Of a DNA stretch of 64,000 nucleotides, positions 48,481 to 59,000 are shown one piece after another. Where the stretch lies: assembly GCF_024814375.1 (NCBI RefSeq), contig NZ_JANUXX010000001.1:124001-188000 (forward strand), given 5' to 3'. Below the pieces are notes generated by a model, which worked only from the letters and a program-made list of their open reading frames with translations, did no database searches and had not been told where the DNA came from. The translations under genes and the position numbers were made by a program. Numbering within the stretch: the first letter of the stretch is position 1; each line of letters starts with the position of its first letter. The stretch comes from Streptococcus sciuri (GTDB lineage Bacteria; Bacillota; Bacilli; Lactobacillales; Streptococcaceae).

Positions 48481-49685
48481 ATGTCTACATTACTTGCATT
48501 AAAAGAAAAACGGAACCAATCTTGGCAACAAGCTAAAACTTTCCTTGACTCAGTCCGTACAGAAGACGGACTCGTGTCAGAAGAAGATTCCAAACGCTAT
48601 GAAGAGATGGAGTCAAAAATCAATCTCTACAATCAAGAAATTGCCCGTTTGGAACGACAAGAAAAAATGGACCTTGAACTCGCTCAACCAACCTCGCAAG
48701 CCCTCACCACACAACCAACGACAGTCTTAAAAGACAAGGTAGTAGAGGGTGAAAAGAAAGGTGTTGCATCAGATGTCTATGCCCAAACGTTTTGGACGAG
48801 TGTCCGTAAGCGGAACTTCTTGGATTTGAACAATGCCCTTCGTGTGGGGGAAGATACAGAAGGTGGTCATCTTGTCCCTGATGAGTATGAGAAAAAACTG
48901 GTACAAGGGCTTCAAGAAGAAAACTTCTTCCGTAGCCTTGCGACAGTTATCAAAACGTCAAGCGGAGAGCGTAAGATTCCTGTTGTGACAGGACATGGTA
49001 CGGCTTCATGGATGGATGAAAATGGTCTCTATCCAGAAACTGACGAAACCTTCGGTCAAGTGACACTGGATTCTCATAAGATTGGGACTGCCATTCGTGT
49101 CTCTGAAGAGTTGTTAAATGATTCTGTCTTTGACCTTGAATCCTACATGACAACAGAGTTCGCTCGCCGTATTGGTACAGAAGAAGAGAAAGCCTTTCTC
49201 ATTGGTGATGGCTCTAAGAAACCCACAGGTATCTTTACTCAAGTCGATGTGACTGGACCAACAACTGCTACAAAAGATATCACTTTTGATGATATGATTG
49301 AGTTGTATCATTCCCTACCAGCACCGTATCGTAAGAACGCAGTGTGGATTTTACATGACACAACGGTCAAAGCCATTCGCAAGCTCAAGGATAATAACGG
49401 CAATTATATTTGGCAGCCTTCAACCCAAGCTGGACAACCAGATTTGATTCTTAACCGTCCCTACTATACTTCGACCTTTGCCCACTTCCAGAAGCAGGCA
49501 ATAAAGCCATTGCTTTCGGTGATTTCTCTTACTACTGGATCGCAGACCGTCAAGGTCGAACATTCAAGCGTCTCAACGAGCTCTATGCCAATAATAGTCA
49601 GATTGGTTTTCTTGCCAGCCAACGTGTGGATGGGAAATTGGTTCTTCCAGAAGCAGTGAAAACGTTGACGATAAAGGCTAAGTAG
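48481..49685 (+). pseudogene. HK97-type major capsid protein with a single-base deletion near the 3' end
   Basis: The main head protein. The frame gives a scaffold-like delta domain (about 1-100), then the HK97 fold (DTEGGHLVPDEYEKKLVQGL, ETDETFGQVTLDSHKIGTAI, ARRIGTEEEKAFLIGDGSKK). At 49481-49483 a C run is one base short. The written frame then drifts to a stop at 49659 with unrelated residues, while one frame lower the family C-terminus continues (GNKAIAFGDFSYYWIADRQ, then LNELYANNSQIGFLASQRVD) to a stop at 49685. Adding one C (GCCCCACTTCCA) restores a ~401-residue capsid. As written the capsid lacks its last ~67 native residues and is probably nonfunctional. Confidence 0.92.
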
Positions 49686-49687
49686 TT

Positions 49688-49945
49688 ATGGTTAGTCTAG
49701 AAAATGCGAAACTCTACCTCAAGGTAGAACATGACGATGAGGATGACTTGATTGAGCAGTTGATTAAAACCAGTCACCAACTCTGCGAAGATATTTTGCG
49801 TCAATCAAGTACCTCAGTGCTTCTAAAGACGGCAATCCTCTATGGGGTTGCCTATCTTTATGAACACCGAGAAGATGCAAATCATAAAGCTTTGAAAGAG
49901 ACGCTTTATCACTTACTATTGGCAGAACGAAAGGATGTGTTCTGA
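49688..49945 (+). CDS. Head-tail connector protein (gp6-like)
   Basis: Adaptor below the portal. The 85 residues match the phage gp6-like connector family: VSLENAKLYLKVEHDDEDDL at the start, LIEQLIKTSHQLCEDIL in the middle, and an all-helical C-terminal half. It starts 2 bp after the repaired capsid stop, and its own stop overlaps the next start (TGATG), as expected in the head-tail joining cluster. It appears intact. Confidence 0.85.
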   Translation: MVSLENAKLYLKVEHDDEDDLIEQLIKTSHQLCEDILRQSSTSVLLKTAILYGVAYLYEHREDANHKALKETLYHLLLAERKDVF

Positions 49946-50298
49946 TGAAGATTGCGCCATTACGAGAACGCTTGACCTTTCAAATTCGTCAGCTTGTACA
50001 GGATGAGATAGGTAATGAATCATCTACTTGGTCCCCTCTTTTTGACCGCTGGTGTTCCTGTCGACCACTTGCCATGACGGAAAGCGATGGTAGTGTCACA
50101 AAACTGATTCACAATAAGGTTCAATTCACCCTTCGGTATGAAAAGAAGGTACTGGATTTGTGTTCACTCACAACCCAAATTACATTCCGAGGTCAGACTT
50201 ACTCTGTTGAATCAATCAATGGGGATAGTAGTCCTCGGAACTTGATTTATATTGTGGCGACTAAGGAGGAGACCAATGACCAAGATAGGACTGGATGA
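49945..50298 (+). CDS. Head closure / head-tail adaptor protein
   Basis: Small beta-rich joining protein. The 117 residues begin KIAPLRERLTFQIRQLVQDE, then STWSPLFDRWCSCRPL, and KVQFTLRYEKKVLDLCSL, the SPP1 gp16-like / HK97 head-closure pattern with the strand RGQTYSVESING. It overlaps the connector gene by one base and the next gene by 23 bp. It seals the packaged DNA and docks the tail. No lesion is visible. Confidence 0.82.
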   Translation: MKIAPLRERLTFQIRQLVQDEIGNESSTWSPLFDRWCSCRPLAMTESDGSVTKLIHNKVQFTLRYEKKVLDLCSLTTQITFRGQTYSVESINGDSSPRNLIYIVATKEETNDQDRTG

Positions 50299-50644
50299 AT
50301 TCGGCACGATTATCGCAAAAGAGTTGGAAGAATATGCCAACAACACCACTGATACTATGCGAGATATCGTTGAAGAAGTAACGATTGAAGCGATTGAACT
50401 CTTAAAAGCAACCTCTCCTAAAAAGACAGGGCGCTATGCCAAGGGCTGGAAAAGTAAGGCAACGACTGATACCAACACAGCTCTTACCAAAACCATTCAT
50501 AACCGAAGGCCAGGGTTAACTCATCTTCTAGAAGATGGGCATGCCAAGCAAAATGGTGGTCATGTTGAAGGGCGAAAGCATATCGCACCAGTAGAAAAAA
50601 AGGCGATTCAGTCTTTTGAAGAAAAGCTGAGACAGAAACTGTGA
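50276..50644 (+). CDS. HK97 gp10 family tail-completion protein
   Basis: Component of the head-tail interface. From ATG 50276 (AAGGAGGAG upstream) the 122 residues fit the HK97 gp10 family: LDEFGTIIAKELEEYANNTT, then LKATSPKKTGRYAKGW with the conserved Lys-Thr-Gly turn, and PGLTHLLEDGHAKQNGG, where the His-leu-leu-glu-Gly motif is typical. The reading frame is shifted relative to the upstream gene and overlaps it by 23 bp. It appears intact. Confidence 0.88.
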   Translation: MTKIGLDEFGTIIAKELEEYANNTTDTMRDIVEEVTIEAIELLKATSPKKTGRYAKGWKSKATTDTNTALTKTIHNRRPGLTHLLEDGHAKQNGGHVEGRKHIAPVEKKAIQSFEEKLRQKL

Positions 50645-50652
50645 GGTGACGA

Positions 50653-50979
50653 ATGCCAATTCAAGAACTCTATCATGCCCTTAAAGAGACCAAACTCCCA
50701 GTAGCCTATCATCACTTTGAGGAAGGACATAGTCCCCCTCCTCCCTTTATGGTGTATTTAGTCACTGATTCAGATAATCGTGGGGCAGACAATTGGGCTT
50801 ATTACAAACAAGTAAACCTTCAGATTGAGCTTTACACAAGTAAGAAAGATTTAGAAACAGAAACAAAGGTGGAGGCAGTCCTTGATGCCCACCTTATGTA
50901 TTTTGACAAGGTAGAGACTTACATAGCTAGTGAGAAACTCTACCAAATCAATTATCACATCACACTATATGGAGGATAA
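50653..50979 (+). CDS. Tail-component protein (DUF806/minor tail-like)
   Basis: Probable tail terminator or joining protein. The 108 residues (PIQELYHALKETKLPVAYHH, PPFMVYLVTDSDNRGADN, VNLQIELYTSKKDLETETKV) follow the pattern of the tail-terminator family that lies just before the major tail gene in HK97-like phages. A GAGGTGACG ribosome site precedes ATG. The stop is 1 bp before the major tail start. It appears intact; the exact family is not certain. Confidence 0.75.
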   Translation: MPIQELYHALKETKLPVAYHHFEEGHSPPPPFMVYLVTDSDNRGADNWAYYKQVNLQIELYTSKKDLETETKVEAVLDAHLMYFDKVETYIASEKLYQINYHITLYGG

Positions 50980-50980
50980 G

Positions 50981-51550
50981 ATGGCAGAAAAGAATAAGGT
51001 TACCTTTGGACTGCAAGATGTCCATTGGACCGAAGTAACGAACGAGGGCGCAGATGGTGCTCTCACCTATGGAACTGTTGAGCGCTTGCGTGGTGCGGCA
51101 GAATTAACTCTTGAACCAACTGGGGACAAGGGTTCTTACAAGGCAGACAATATCAACTTTTATACCTCAGAATCCAACGACGGATACGAGGGGACGTTAA
51201 AGGTTGCTCTTCTCACGCAGGAGTTTCTGACTCGGGTTCTTGGCGAAAAATTGGATGAGACGACTAATACCATCTCTGAGATTGCAAATAGCGAGAAGAA
51301 GTATTTTGCTTTGATGTTCCGATTTGAAGGCGATAAGAAGGAAACCTTACATGTTCTTTATTATTGTTATGCCTCACGACCAACTGTTGGTTCAAAAACA
51401 AAGTCAGGCTCGGACATCAATGAGGTTGAACTTTCCTTTACGGCTAATCCACGTCCACTAGACAAAGTGGTGCGTCGTAGAACCACAGAAGAAACAAGTG
51501 ACGAAATCCGACAAAATTGGTTCAAGGCAGTCTTTGAACCCCATAAGTAA
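50981..51550 (+). CDS. Major tail protein
   Basis: Forms the tail tube. The 189 residues from ATG 50981 (GGAGGATAAG upstream) show the siphovirus major tail family: NKVTFGLQDVHWTEVTNEGA, GTVERLRGAAELTLEPTGDK, and YEGTLKVALLTQEFLTRVLG with the conserved ADNINFYTSES segment, and ADDT-like RPLDKVVRRRTTE at the end. It appears intact. The tail chaperone gene follows 11 bp after the stop. Confidence 0.9.
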   Translation: MAEKNKVTFGLQDVHWTEVTNEGADGALTYGTVERLRGAAELTLEPTGDKGSYKADNINFYTSESNDGYEGTLKVALLTQEFLTRVLGEKLDETTNTISEIANSEKKYFALMFRFEGDKKETLHVLYYCYASRPTVGSKTKSGSDINEVELSFTANPRPLDKVVRRRTTEETSDEIRQNWFKAVFEPHK

Positions 51551-51561
51551 GGGAGAAGAAA

Positions 51562-51980
51562 ATGAGAACAAATATGGTGATTGCAGGAGAAACGTATGAA
51601 TTGGCGACCAATGCCTACACCCCATCGCTTATAAGGAACAGTTTGGGAAAGACTATTTTCAGGATTTATTTTCGATGGTCAATAGTCAAGCCATATTGGA
51701 TAAGTTAGAACAGTTGGAAGAAGGTGAAGAACTAGAGGTCAATCAAATTGATGTCTCCATTTTATCTGATTTTGATATGACCTTTTTTCATAGACTCTTT
51801 TGGGTATTTGCCAAATCTGCTAATCCTCGTGTTAAACCTTTTATGGATTTCTTTATGGATATGGAGGAATTTCCAGTTCAGGAAGTAGCACCGGTTTTGA
51901 TGGAGATGTTGAATCAGGGGATGTCCACTCGAAAAAAGCAGATGAAACAGAGTCAGCGAGTGAAGAAGTCTTCACGGTAG
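51562..51980 (+). pseudogene. Tail assembly chaperone G, with a single-base deletion near the start
   Basis: Chaperone that loads the tape-measure protein. From ATG 51562 (GGGAGAAG upstream) the N-terminus TNMVIAGETYELATNAYTP is normal. At about 51619-51623 a C run is one base short: the ATG frame soon stops, and the family sequence AYKEQFGKDYFQDLFSM continues one frame lower to the G stop at 51980. Adding one C (ACCCCCATC) gives a 139-residue protein. Internal initiation, such as at ATG 51675, would give only the distal part. The gene carries the slippery site described in the next entry. Confidence 0.85.
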
Positions 51981-52144
51981 AGAGTTATTTTTCTTGTTGT
52001 AAGGAAACAGGCTTGACGATAGATGACCTTAAACACATTTCTATTGGAATGGCACTGGATTACCAAACCGATTACGTGGAGTTGCGAACCAAAGACCAAA
52101 CTGGTGAACGTAGGGCTACTCAATCTGATTTTGATAACTTTTGA
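51932..52144 (+). promoter_or_regulatory. Programmed -1 frameshift site and the GT extension of the tail chaperone
   Basis: A AAA AAG occupies 51932-51938 in exactly the right phase: the first A is the third base of codon CGA and AAA and AAG are the next two codons. Slipping back one base makes reading continue with GCA at 51938 and stay open for 68 codons (ADETESASEEVFTVESYF, then LDYQTDYVELRTKD) to TGA at 52142-52144. Without slipping, G ends at 51980. This is the classic G/GT arrangement of siphoviruses, and the tape measure gene follows 46 bp later. Confidence 0.9.
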
Positions 52145-52190
52145 TAGGAATTAAATACGGGCTAAAATCCTAGTGAAAGGAGGAGAGACG

Positions 52191-55100
52191 ATGGCAGGAA
52201 CTATTAAGGGCATCACCATTGAAATCGGCGGAGATACCCAACCCTTACAAAATGCCTTAAAGGGAGTGAACAAGGCGTCGAGTGAAGCCACTAAAGAATT
52301 AAGACAGATTGATAAATCCCTGAAATTTGATACAGGTAATGTCACTCTTTTAATGCAAAAACAGGAAGTTTTGGCTAAACAAGTCGAGACCACAAAAGAA
52401 AAGTTAGCTACCCTTCGTCAAGCTCAGTCACAAGTAGAAGCTCAATTTAAAGCAGGAAACATTGGCGCAGACCAGTACCGTGCTTTTCAAAGGGAGATTG
52501 AAACCACCCAGAATGTTCTCAACAGTTATGAAGGTCAACTAGATAGCGTTTCAAAAACCTTAGCTGAAAATGGTACACAGGTTGAAAGTAATAAGTCCAA
52601 GTTGAATGCTCTTCAAAGTGAACAAGCCCAGTTGGTATCTGAAAGTGAAAAACTCAATAGTTCCTTCAAGTTACAAGAATCTGCCCTTGGTTCAGCCGCC
52701 AGCGAATCGGATAAACTGAGTCTTGCGCAGAAAAAGATGGCTTCTAATTCAGAAATCCTTGAAAGACAAATCCATAATCTGGAGCAACAACTTTCTCTCA
52801 CCAAGGCTGAGTATAGTGAACATTCGGTTGAAGCCAATAAACTTGAAAAAACACTCAACGAAACAAAAATAGCCTATAACAATCTCCAGCATGAAATGGA
52901 GGAAATGGCATCCAGTTCTCATTCTGTTCAAGACAGTCTATCAGAAACCAACAATCTTCTTAAAGCTGATCTTCTTGCGGAGTTTGGGGATAGATTGGGA
53001 GAGGTGTCCCAGAAGTTGATTGACTTTGGTGGACAGACCCTTGATGCCTTTTTAGAGGTTGATGAGGGGATGGATATCATTGTCACAAAAACTGGAGCAA
53101 CAGGTTCAGCTTTGGAAGAGATGACAGCTATCGCAAAGCGGCTAGCGACGGAGATTCCAACAGATTTTCAGACTGCAGGTAGTGCCGTAGGGGAGTTGAA
53201 TACGCAGTTTGGGTTAACAGGAGATGCCCTTAAAACGGCTTCCACTCAACTCATCGAATTCTCTGAAATCAATGGTAGTGATGTTTCAAGCTCTGCGATT
53301 TCCGCAAAACAAGCCATTGAAGCTTATGGTCTTGAAGCCACTGATTTAACAAGGGTTCTCGATACGGTTACCTATACCAGTCAAGCTACTGGTGTTGGTG
53401 TTCAGGAATTGATGGATAAGGCAGTGGCTGGAGCACCACAAATAAAATCTCTTGGACTGTCCTTTGATGATGGCGTGACCTTAATGGGGCGTTTTGAGAA
53501 GGCTGGTGTTGATTCATCAGCGGCTCTCTCTTCTCTATCAAAAGCAGCGGTTGCCTATGCCAAAGATGGATTAACCTTAAAAGATGGGCTGGCAAGAACT
53601 GTTGAACAAATCAAGCAGTCTACCAGTGAAACAGAATCCTTATCGCTTGCCTCTGACATTTTCGGAAGCAAAGCTGCTCCAAGAATGGTGGATGCCATCA
53701 AGCGTGGTGCTTTATCTTTTGAGGACTTGGCAGGTACGGCTGAGAAAGCTAAGGGGATTGTCACTCAAACCTATGAAGGAACGCTAGACCCTATTGATCA
53801 ATTCACAACGGCTCAAAATTCTGCCACGTTAGCGATGGCTGAGATAGGGGATGCCATTGCCGCAACTCTAGCTCCCATCCTAGAGGTACTTGCGAGTTTA
53901 CTTCAAGCCGTGGCAACATGGTTCTCTGGATTATCAGAACCTGTGAAACAGTTTATCGTCATTGTTGGAAGCTTAGTTGCTGGATTAGGCTTACTTTTAC
54001 CAGTCTTTCTAGCTTTACAAGCAGCCGCAATGGCAATGGGGACAACGATTGTAGGGATGATGACAGCTGCAGCTCCTATCATTGGTATAGTGCTTGGTAT
54101 CATTGCAGTGATTGCTTTACTTGTTGTTGCTCTCCAACAACTCTGGCAACATAACGAAGTTTTCCGAACGGCAGTTACAGACATTTGGACGGCTATTTCT
54201 AGCTTTATCTCAACTGTGATACAGGAAATTTCCAGCTTTATTATGTCCATTTGGGGGCTACTCACTTCTTGGTGGAGAGAAAACCAAGAGATGATACTCG
54301 ATGCTGCAACTACCGTATGGAATGCCATTTCATCGGTTATTACAACAGTGATGACCATTCTTGGATCTCTTATTCAAGCTGGTTGGGAGAATATCCAACT
54401 GATTATCACAACTGTTTGGGACATGATAAAGATAGTGGTTGAGACTGCTCTCAATGTGGTTCTTGGCATCATTAAAGCAGTCATGCAGATTATAACTGGT
54501 GATTGGGCTGGCAGCTGGGAAACGATTAAGCAGGTTTTATCTACGGCATGGGAGGGAATTACATCCCTTATTTCCCTAGCATTAAACTTCATTGCCCAGT
54601 ATATAACCACCGCATGGACAGGTATCAAAAATACGATTTCAACTTTACTCTCAGCCATTAGCTCTATCATCTCATCCATATGGTCAGCTATTCAAACGAC
54701 ACTATCCAGTGTCCTGTCTACGATTGGTTCAATTGTTTCAACGATATGGAATGGTATCAAAAACACTGTGTCTAGTATCTTGAATGGGATATCACATACA
54801 GTTTCGTCCGTTTGGAATGGCGTGAAAAATACTATTTCCAACGCTATCAATGGGGCAAAAGATGCGGTAAGCTCTGCCATCAACGCTATCAAAAATCTCT
54901 TTAACTTTCAGATTCGGTGGTCGCATATTCCTTTGCCTCATTTTCGAGTGAGTGGTTCAGCCAATCCGCTTGATTGGTTGAAGGGAAATCTTCCAAGCAT
55001 TGGGATTGACTGGTATGCGAAAGGTGGGATTTTAACCAAGCCAACCGCCTTTGGGATGACTGGTCATCGTTTAATGGTGGGTGGTGAAGCTGGAAAAGAA

Positions 55101-55310
55101 GCTGTTCTTCCATTAAATGAACAAACACTGGGTGCTATTGGTCGAGGAATCGCAAAGACCATGACAAGCAATCTACCAACCATTCACATCACCATTACAG
55201 GAAATACCGTAAGAGAAGAGGCTGACCTCCATCGTCTTGCGGAGATGGTTGGAGAGAAACTAGTGTATGAGCTTGAGCGACAACAAGGATTGAGAGGAGT
55301 GAGACCATGA
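52191..55310 (+). CDS. Tape measure protein
   Basis: Sets tail length and probably takes part in DNA entry. The 1039 residues from ATG 52191 (AAAGGAGGAGAG upstream) start with GTIKGITIEIGGDTQPLQNA, then a long coiled-coil region (about 30-270) and the TP901-type core with KRLATEIPTDFQTAGSAVGE and LDTVTYTSQATGVGVQELMD. Hydrophobic helices follow near 560-660, then tryptophan-centred repeats (IWSAIQ, VWNGVKNTISNAI) to about 900, and a C-terminal globular end. It is intact in this sequence, unlike several neighbours, and overlaps the distal tail gene by 4 bp. Confidence 0.95.
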   Translation: MAGTIKGITIEIGGDTQPLQNALKGVNKASSEATKELRQIDKSLKFDTGNVTLLMQKQEVLAKQVETTKEKLATLRQAQSQVEAQFKAGNIGADQYRAFQREIETTQNVLNSYEGQLDSVSKTLAENGTQVESNKSKLNALQSEQAQLVSESEKLNSSFKLQESALGSAASESDKLSLAQKKMASNSEILERQIHNLEQQLSLTKAEYSEHSVEANKLEKTLNETKIAYNNLQHEMEEMASSSHSVQDSLSETNNLLKADLLAEFGDRLGEVSQKLIDFGGQTLDAFLEVDEGMDIIVTKTGATGSALEEMTAIAKRLATEIPTDFQTAGSAVGELNTQFGLTGDALKTASTQLIEFSEINGSDVSSSAISAKQAIEAYGLEATDLTRVLDTVTYTSQATGVGVQELMDKAVAGAPQIKSLGLSFDDGVTLMGRFEKAGVDSSAALSSLSKAAVAYAKDGLTLKDGLARTVEQIKQSTSETESLSLASDIFGSKAAPRMVDAIKRGALSFEDLAGTAEKAKGIVTQTYEGTLDPIDQFTTAQNSATLAMAEIGDAIAATLAPILEVLASLLQAVATWFSGLSEPVKQFIVIVGSLVAGLGLLLPVFLALQAAAMAMGTTIVGMMTAAAPIIGIVLGIIAVIALLVVALQQLWQHNEVFRTAVTDIWTAISSFISTVIQEISSFIMSIWGLLTSWWRENQEMILDAATTVWNAISSVITTVMTILGSLIQAGWENIQLIITTVWDMIKIVVETALNVVLGIIKAVMQIITGDWAGSWETIKQVLSTAWEGITSLISLALNFIAQYITTAWTGIKNTISTLLSAISSIISSIWSAIQTTLSSVLSTIGSIVSTIWNGIKNTVSSILNGISHTVSSVWNGVKNTISNAINGAKDAVSSAINAIKNLFNFQIRWSHIPLPHFRVSGSANPLDWLKGNLPSIGIDWYAKGGILTKPTAFGMTGHRLMVGGEAGKEAVLPLNEQTLGAIGRGIAKTMTSNLPTIHITITGNTVREEADLHRLAEMVGEKLVYELERQQGLRGVRP

Positions 55311-56029
55311 TTCGACACAATGCATTAACCATTGGTGGAGTATCCACGGCAAGTTTTCCTTTTAAGGTTATCGTGGGAGATAGCCCATCTATTACAGTGA
55401 GTGAGAGTAAAACTCAATTGATAGAACACCAAGGCTTATCAGGAGCTGTTCTTCAAAGCAATCCTCATCGAAGTGTCATGGAGTTGAGCTACACTCTTTA
55501 TTTGGTAAAACCGAGTGAAGAGCAGTTGTATACCTTTTTGAAGTTGTTTTTGAAGGAGGGATTCTGGCTTGAGAATGCTAGTTTCAAGACAATACGCTTT
55601 TGGTGCTACAAGGTTCACCATACTCCAGTTCAGAAGGATAAGCTAGGAGTATATGAAACCAAGGTTACCTTTTCTTGTCACCCAACCAAGTGGTTTAAAA
55701 CGACAATCCCGCAGGTATTTAGAACTAGTGGTACTTTACGTTGTCAGGGTTCAGCTATTGCTTTTCCTAAAATCACCATAAGTGGTAACTCAAGTAATGA
55801 AACTAGCTTTACGATTGGGGATGATGTCATTCGCTTGGAGAGACTACAGGAAACGCTCATTATGGACAATAATCCCAGTAAGCCCAGTTTTAAGACACAA
55901 AGAGGTCAGCTTATCAAATGGGCTGGCGATTTTATTTCCATTGATGCAGGCAGAAATGACTCAGTTGGAGTTGTCCTTGGTCCAGGCATCACATCATTAA
56001 CCATAGAAACGAATTGGGGGTGGGCTTAG
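55307..56029 (+). CDS. Distal tail protein (Dit)
   Basis: Ring protein at the tail tip that links the tube to the receptor-binding apparatus. The 240 residues match the Siphovirus tail component (Dit/TIGR01633-like) pattern: LTIGGVSTASFPFKVIVGD, MELSYTLYLVKPSEEQLYTF, KVTFSCHPTKWFKT near 110-130 and a C-terminal jelly-roll with FPKITISGNSSNETSFTI. It starts in the ATGA overlap with the tape measure gene, and its stop overlaps the GTG of the tail-spike gene (TAGTG). It appears intact. Confidence 0.88.
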   Translation: MIRHNALTIGGVSTASFPFKVIVGDSPSITVSESKTQLIEHQGLSGAVLQSNPHRSVMELSYTLYLVKPSEEQLYTFLKLFLKEGFWLENASFKTIRFWCYKVHHTPVQKDKLGVYETKVTFSCHPTKWFKTTIPQVFRTSGTLRCQGSAIAFPKITISGNSSNETSFTIGDDVIRLERLQETLIMDNNPSKPSFKTQRGQLIKWAGDFISIDAGRNDSVGVVLGPGITSLTIETNWGWA

Positions 56030-59000
56030 TGCTATCATTAGTAGACAAAACAGTACGAACGGCAAAATGGCATGGGAAACCACTACCTGAGACCATTAAG
56101 GCCAGCGTCAAAGAAAGTTTGAATGGGGATTTTGTTCTTAACTTTACTTATCCAATCACGGATAGCGGTTTGTATCGTGACCTCAAAGAGGACTATCTTA
56201 TTCGTAGTCCAGTTCCAGTATTAGGGCATCAGTTGTTTCGAATAAAGAAAGTTATTGAAGGAGATACCAGTCTTGAGGTGACGACTTATCATATTTCAGA
56301 CGACATCATGACGAGGCTTGTAGCACCCTTTAGGTGTGAACAAGTGCCGTGTGCAACAGCTCTATCGAGCTTGGTCATGGCAAGCAAGTCATCATTGGGT
56401 GATTTTTCCTTTACCAGTGATATTGTCAGGAACAGGATCTACACAGCTGATGAAGAACAAACCCTTTATTCAGCTCTTCTTGATGGGAAACATTCTATCC
56501 TTGGTACTTGGGAGGGAGAATTGGTTCGAGATAATCTTGCCCTAGCTATAAAGGCAGAGCGAGGGCAAGACCGTGGTGTGGTCATCTCAACCCACTACAA
56601 TCTGAAAAAGTATCAACGAACCAAGGAAAGCTCCCAGATAATCACTCGAATTCATGCGATTTCTACCTTCAAACAGGAGGGGCAGGATAGTGAAATGGTT
56701 CTTAAAGTAACAGTAGATAGTCCCTTGATTAACTCCTATCCTTTCATCAATGAGGTCACTTATACCAATAATACCCTAAAAACTCGTCAGGAGTTGCTCG
56801 AGTGGGCTAGAAGCAAGTTTCGCTTAGAGGGAATTGATCAGCCCAAAGATGCCATCGTCATTGAAGCATTTGAGTTGGATGGTCAATCCGTTCATCTAGG
56901 TGATACAGTCACCTTAAAAAGCAAACTGCATGGAATTGATATGAGGAAGAAAGCTGTCGCTTATGACTATGATCCACTGGCTAAGCGTTACCGTACCATT
57001 ACCTTTGATGATAAGGCAAGTATTGGTTCAAGTAAATCAAGCGGTAGCTTATCCACTTTAGCAAATACTCTCATTGATGGAAACAAGCGTAGTGAAGCTG
57101 TCGCTATTGAACGTGCGATTGAAAATGCCAACAGAGCTTTTGAAGCAGAATTTGACAAACGTAAAGTAGCCATTGAAGATGCCATTGAACAGGCTCAAAG
57201 TCATGGAGAAGTCTATGCGGACCGAATAAAGGCGGGCATTGATACGGAATTATCAGCCATTAACCAACGAATGCGAACCCATGAAGAGGAAAACAATCGA
57301 ACAACTCGAGATTTATTGGCAAAGGCTGGGGCAAACACCAACCTAGTAACAGAAGCCAAACAGAAGGCAGAGCAGGCTCAAACTGGGGCAACTGAAGCCC
57401 TTAGAAGGGCAGAACAAGCCAAGCTTGATGCCATTCAAGAAGTTAGCCGCCTAACTCTAACAGAGCGAACACAAACAGAGACAAAGATTGCGACGGCTAA
57501 ATCTCAGGCGATTTCGGAAGCTAGCCGATTGATTGAAGCGACAAAAACTCTATTCAGTGGCCAGTTGGCTACAGTAAGTACCAATTTCTCACAAACCAAA
57601 GAAGATATTAAACTTCTTGCCAGTAAGCACTTAGTGGATAGTTTGACAGGGCGGATAACGAGTGCCGAATCAAGCATTCGGCTACAGGCAGACCAAATTG
57701 CCCAACGTGTTCGAACCAGTGATTTTGACCAAGCCAAACAAAGGATAGCGACTGCAGAATCAACCATCACGCAATTGGGGAATCGCATCACAACTGAAAT
57801 CAGTGAGACTATCGCAAAGATACCGACGAATCTAGATGGATTGAATCTAATGACGGGTACTCGTGATTGGACCAATAAAGGAAATGCTTGGCATTTAGGA
57901 AATCATTGGACGACTGAGTCGGAGACTTTCAGAGGGCTGGTTGTTCGTTCGACACAAGCGGGATTCAATGGTAGCCATCAGAATATCCTTGTGAAAGCAG
58001 GAGATGTCATTACCTTTAGCTTTTATGCCAAAGCCAATCAGCCGCTTTCTTCTATCAAGGTTTCAGTGAGCTGGACAGGCTCTAGTGTCTATCGTGCACC
58101 AGTCGCAAGAGTTAGAGAGTCTGATGATAAGATATCTATCACAAGTGATTGGACACGATACTGGAAAACAGTTCATGTGCTATCCGATGGATCGCTTCAA
58201 TTTCGGACGGAATACAATGGTAGCTCGATTCCAAATGGGAATAGATTCTACGTAGCTGGTTTGAAAGTCGCTAAAAGTTTATTAGATACTGGCTATTCAG
58301 AAAATCCAGCAGATATTTCTGGTGAATTGACAAGTCAACGGACACTCATCACGCAAACAGCCGTTGGTGTGGAGCAGGTTTCTACGAGACTAACCGAGGC
58401 AAGTGGAAAGCTTTCGAGAGCAGAAACTCAGATTCGGCAATTAGTTTCAGATGTTTCCTCAAAGGTTAGTCAAACAGATTTCAATGCTATTAAACAAACT
58501 GTCGAAGGACATACGACCTCCATCCAACAGACGCACCAATCGATTTTGCTTAAAGCAGATAAGACTGTACTTGAAGGTGTTAAAACGACAGCAGGCAATG
58601 CCTTGGCGAAGGCAAATACAAACGCAAGTCAGATCACTCAAACCAAGGCAGATTTACGACTTACCAATGACGCTATTTCACAGAAAGTGGCAAAGACTGA
58701 TTTTAATACCTTAACTGGTCGAGTAGCCAGTGCAGAAACTACTATCCGAACACAGGCTGGGCAAATTGAACAACGGCTAACGAGTACGCAAGTTGAATCA
58801 GCTATTAACTCAAAAGGCTACCAAACTAAAGCACAGGTTGATTCCAATATTACTGGTCGTGGCTATCTTACAACTAGTTCTCTACAATCCTATGCGACCA
58901 CAACCAGTGTGCAGAATCTGGTCAAAACAACCTCTGATAGTTTTACTCAGCGAATCAGTCAGACGGAAAGCAGAATCCCTACTTCAGTTTCGCATCGGAA

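Noticed and set aside
53903-54892. Antisense frames across the tape measure gene
   Set aside because: They mirror the repeated Ile/Ser/Trp codons of the tape measure and carry no ribosome site.
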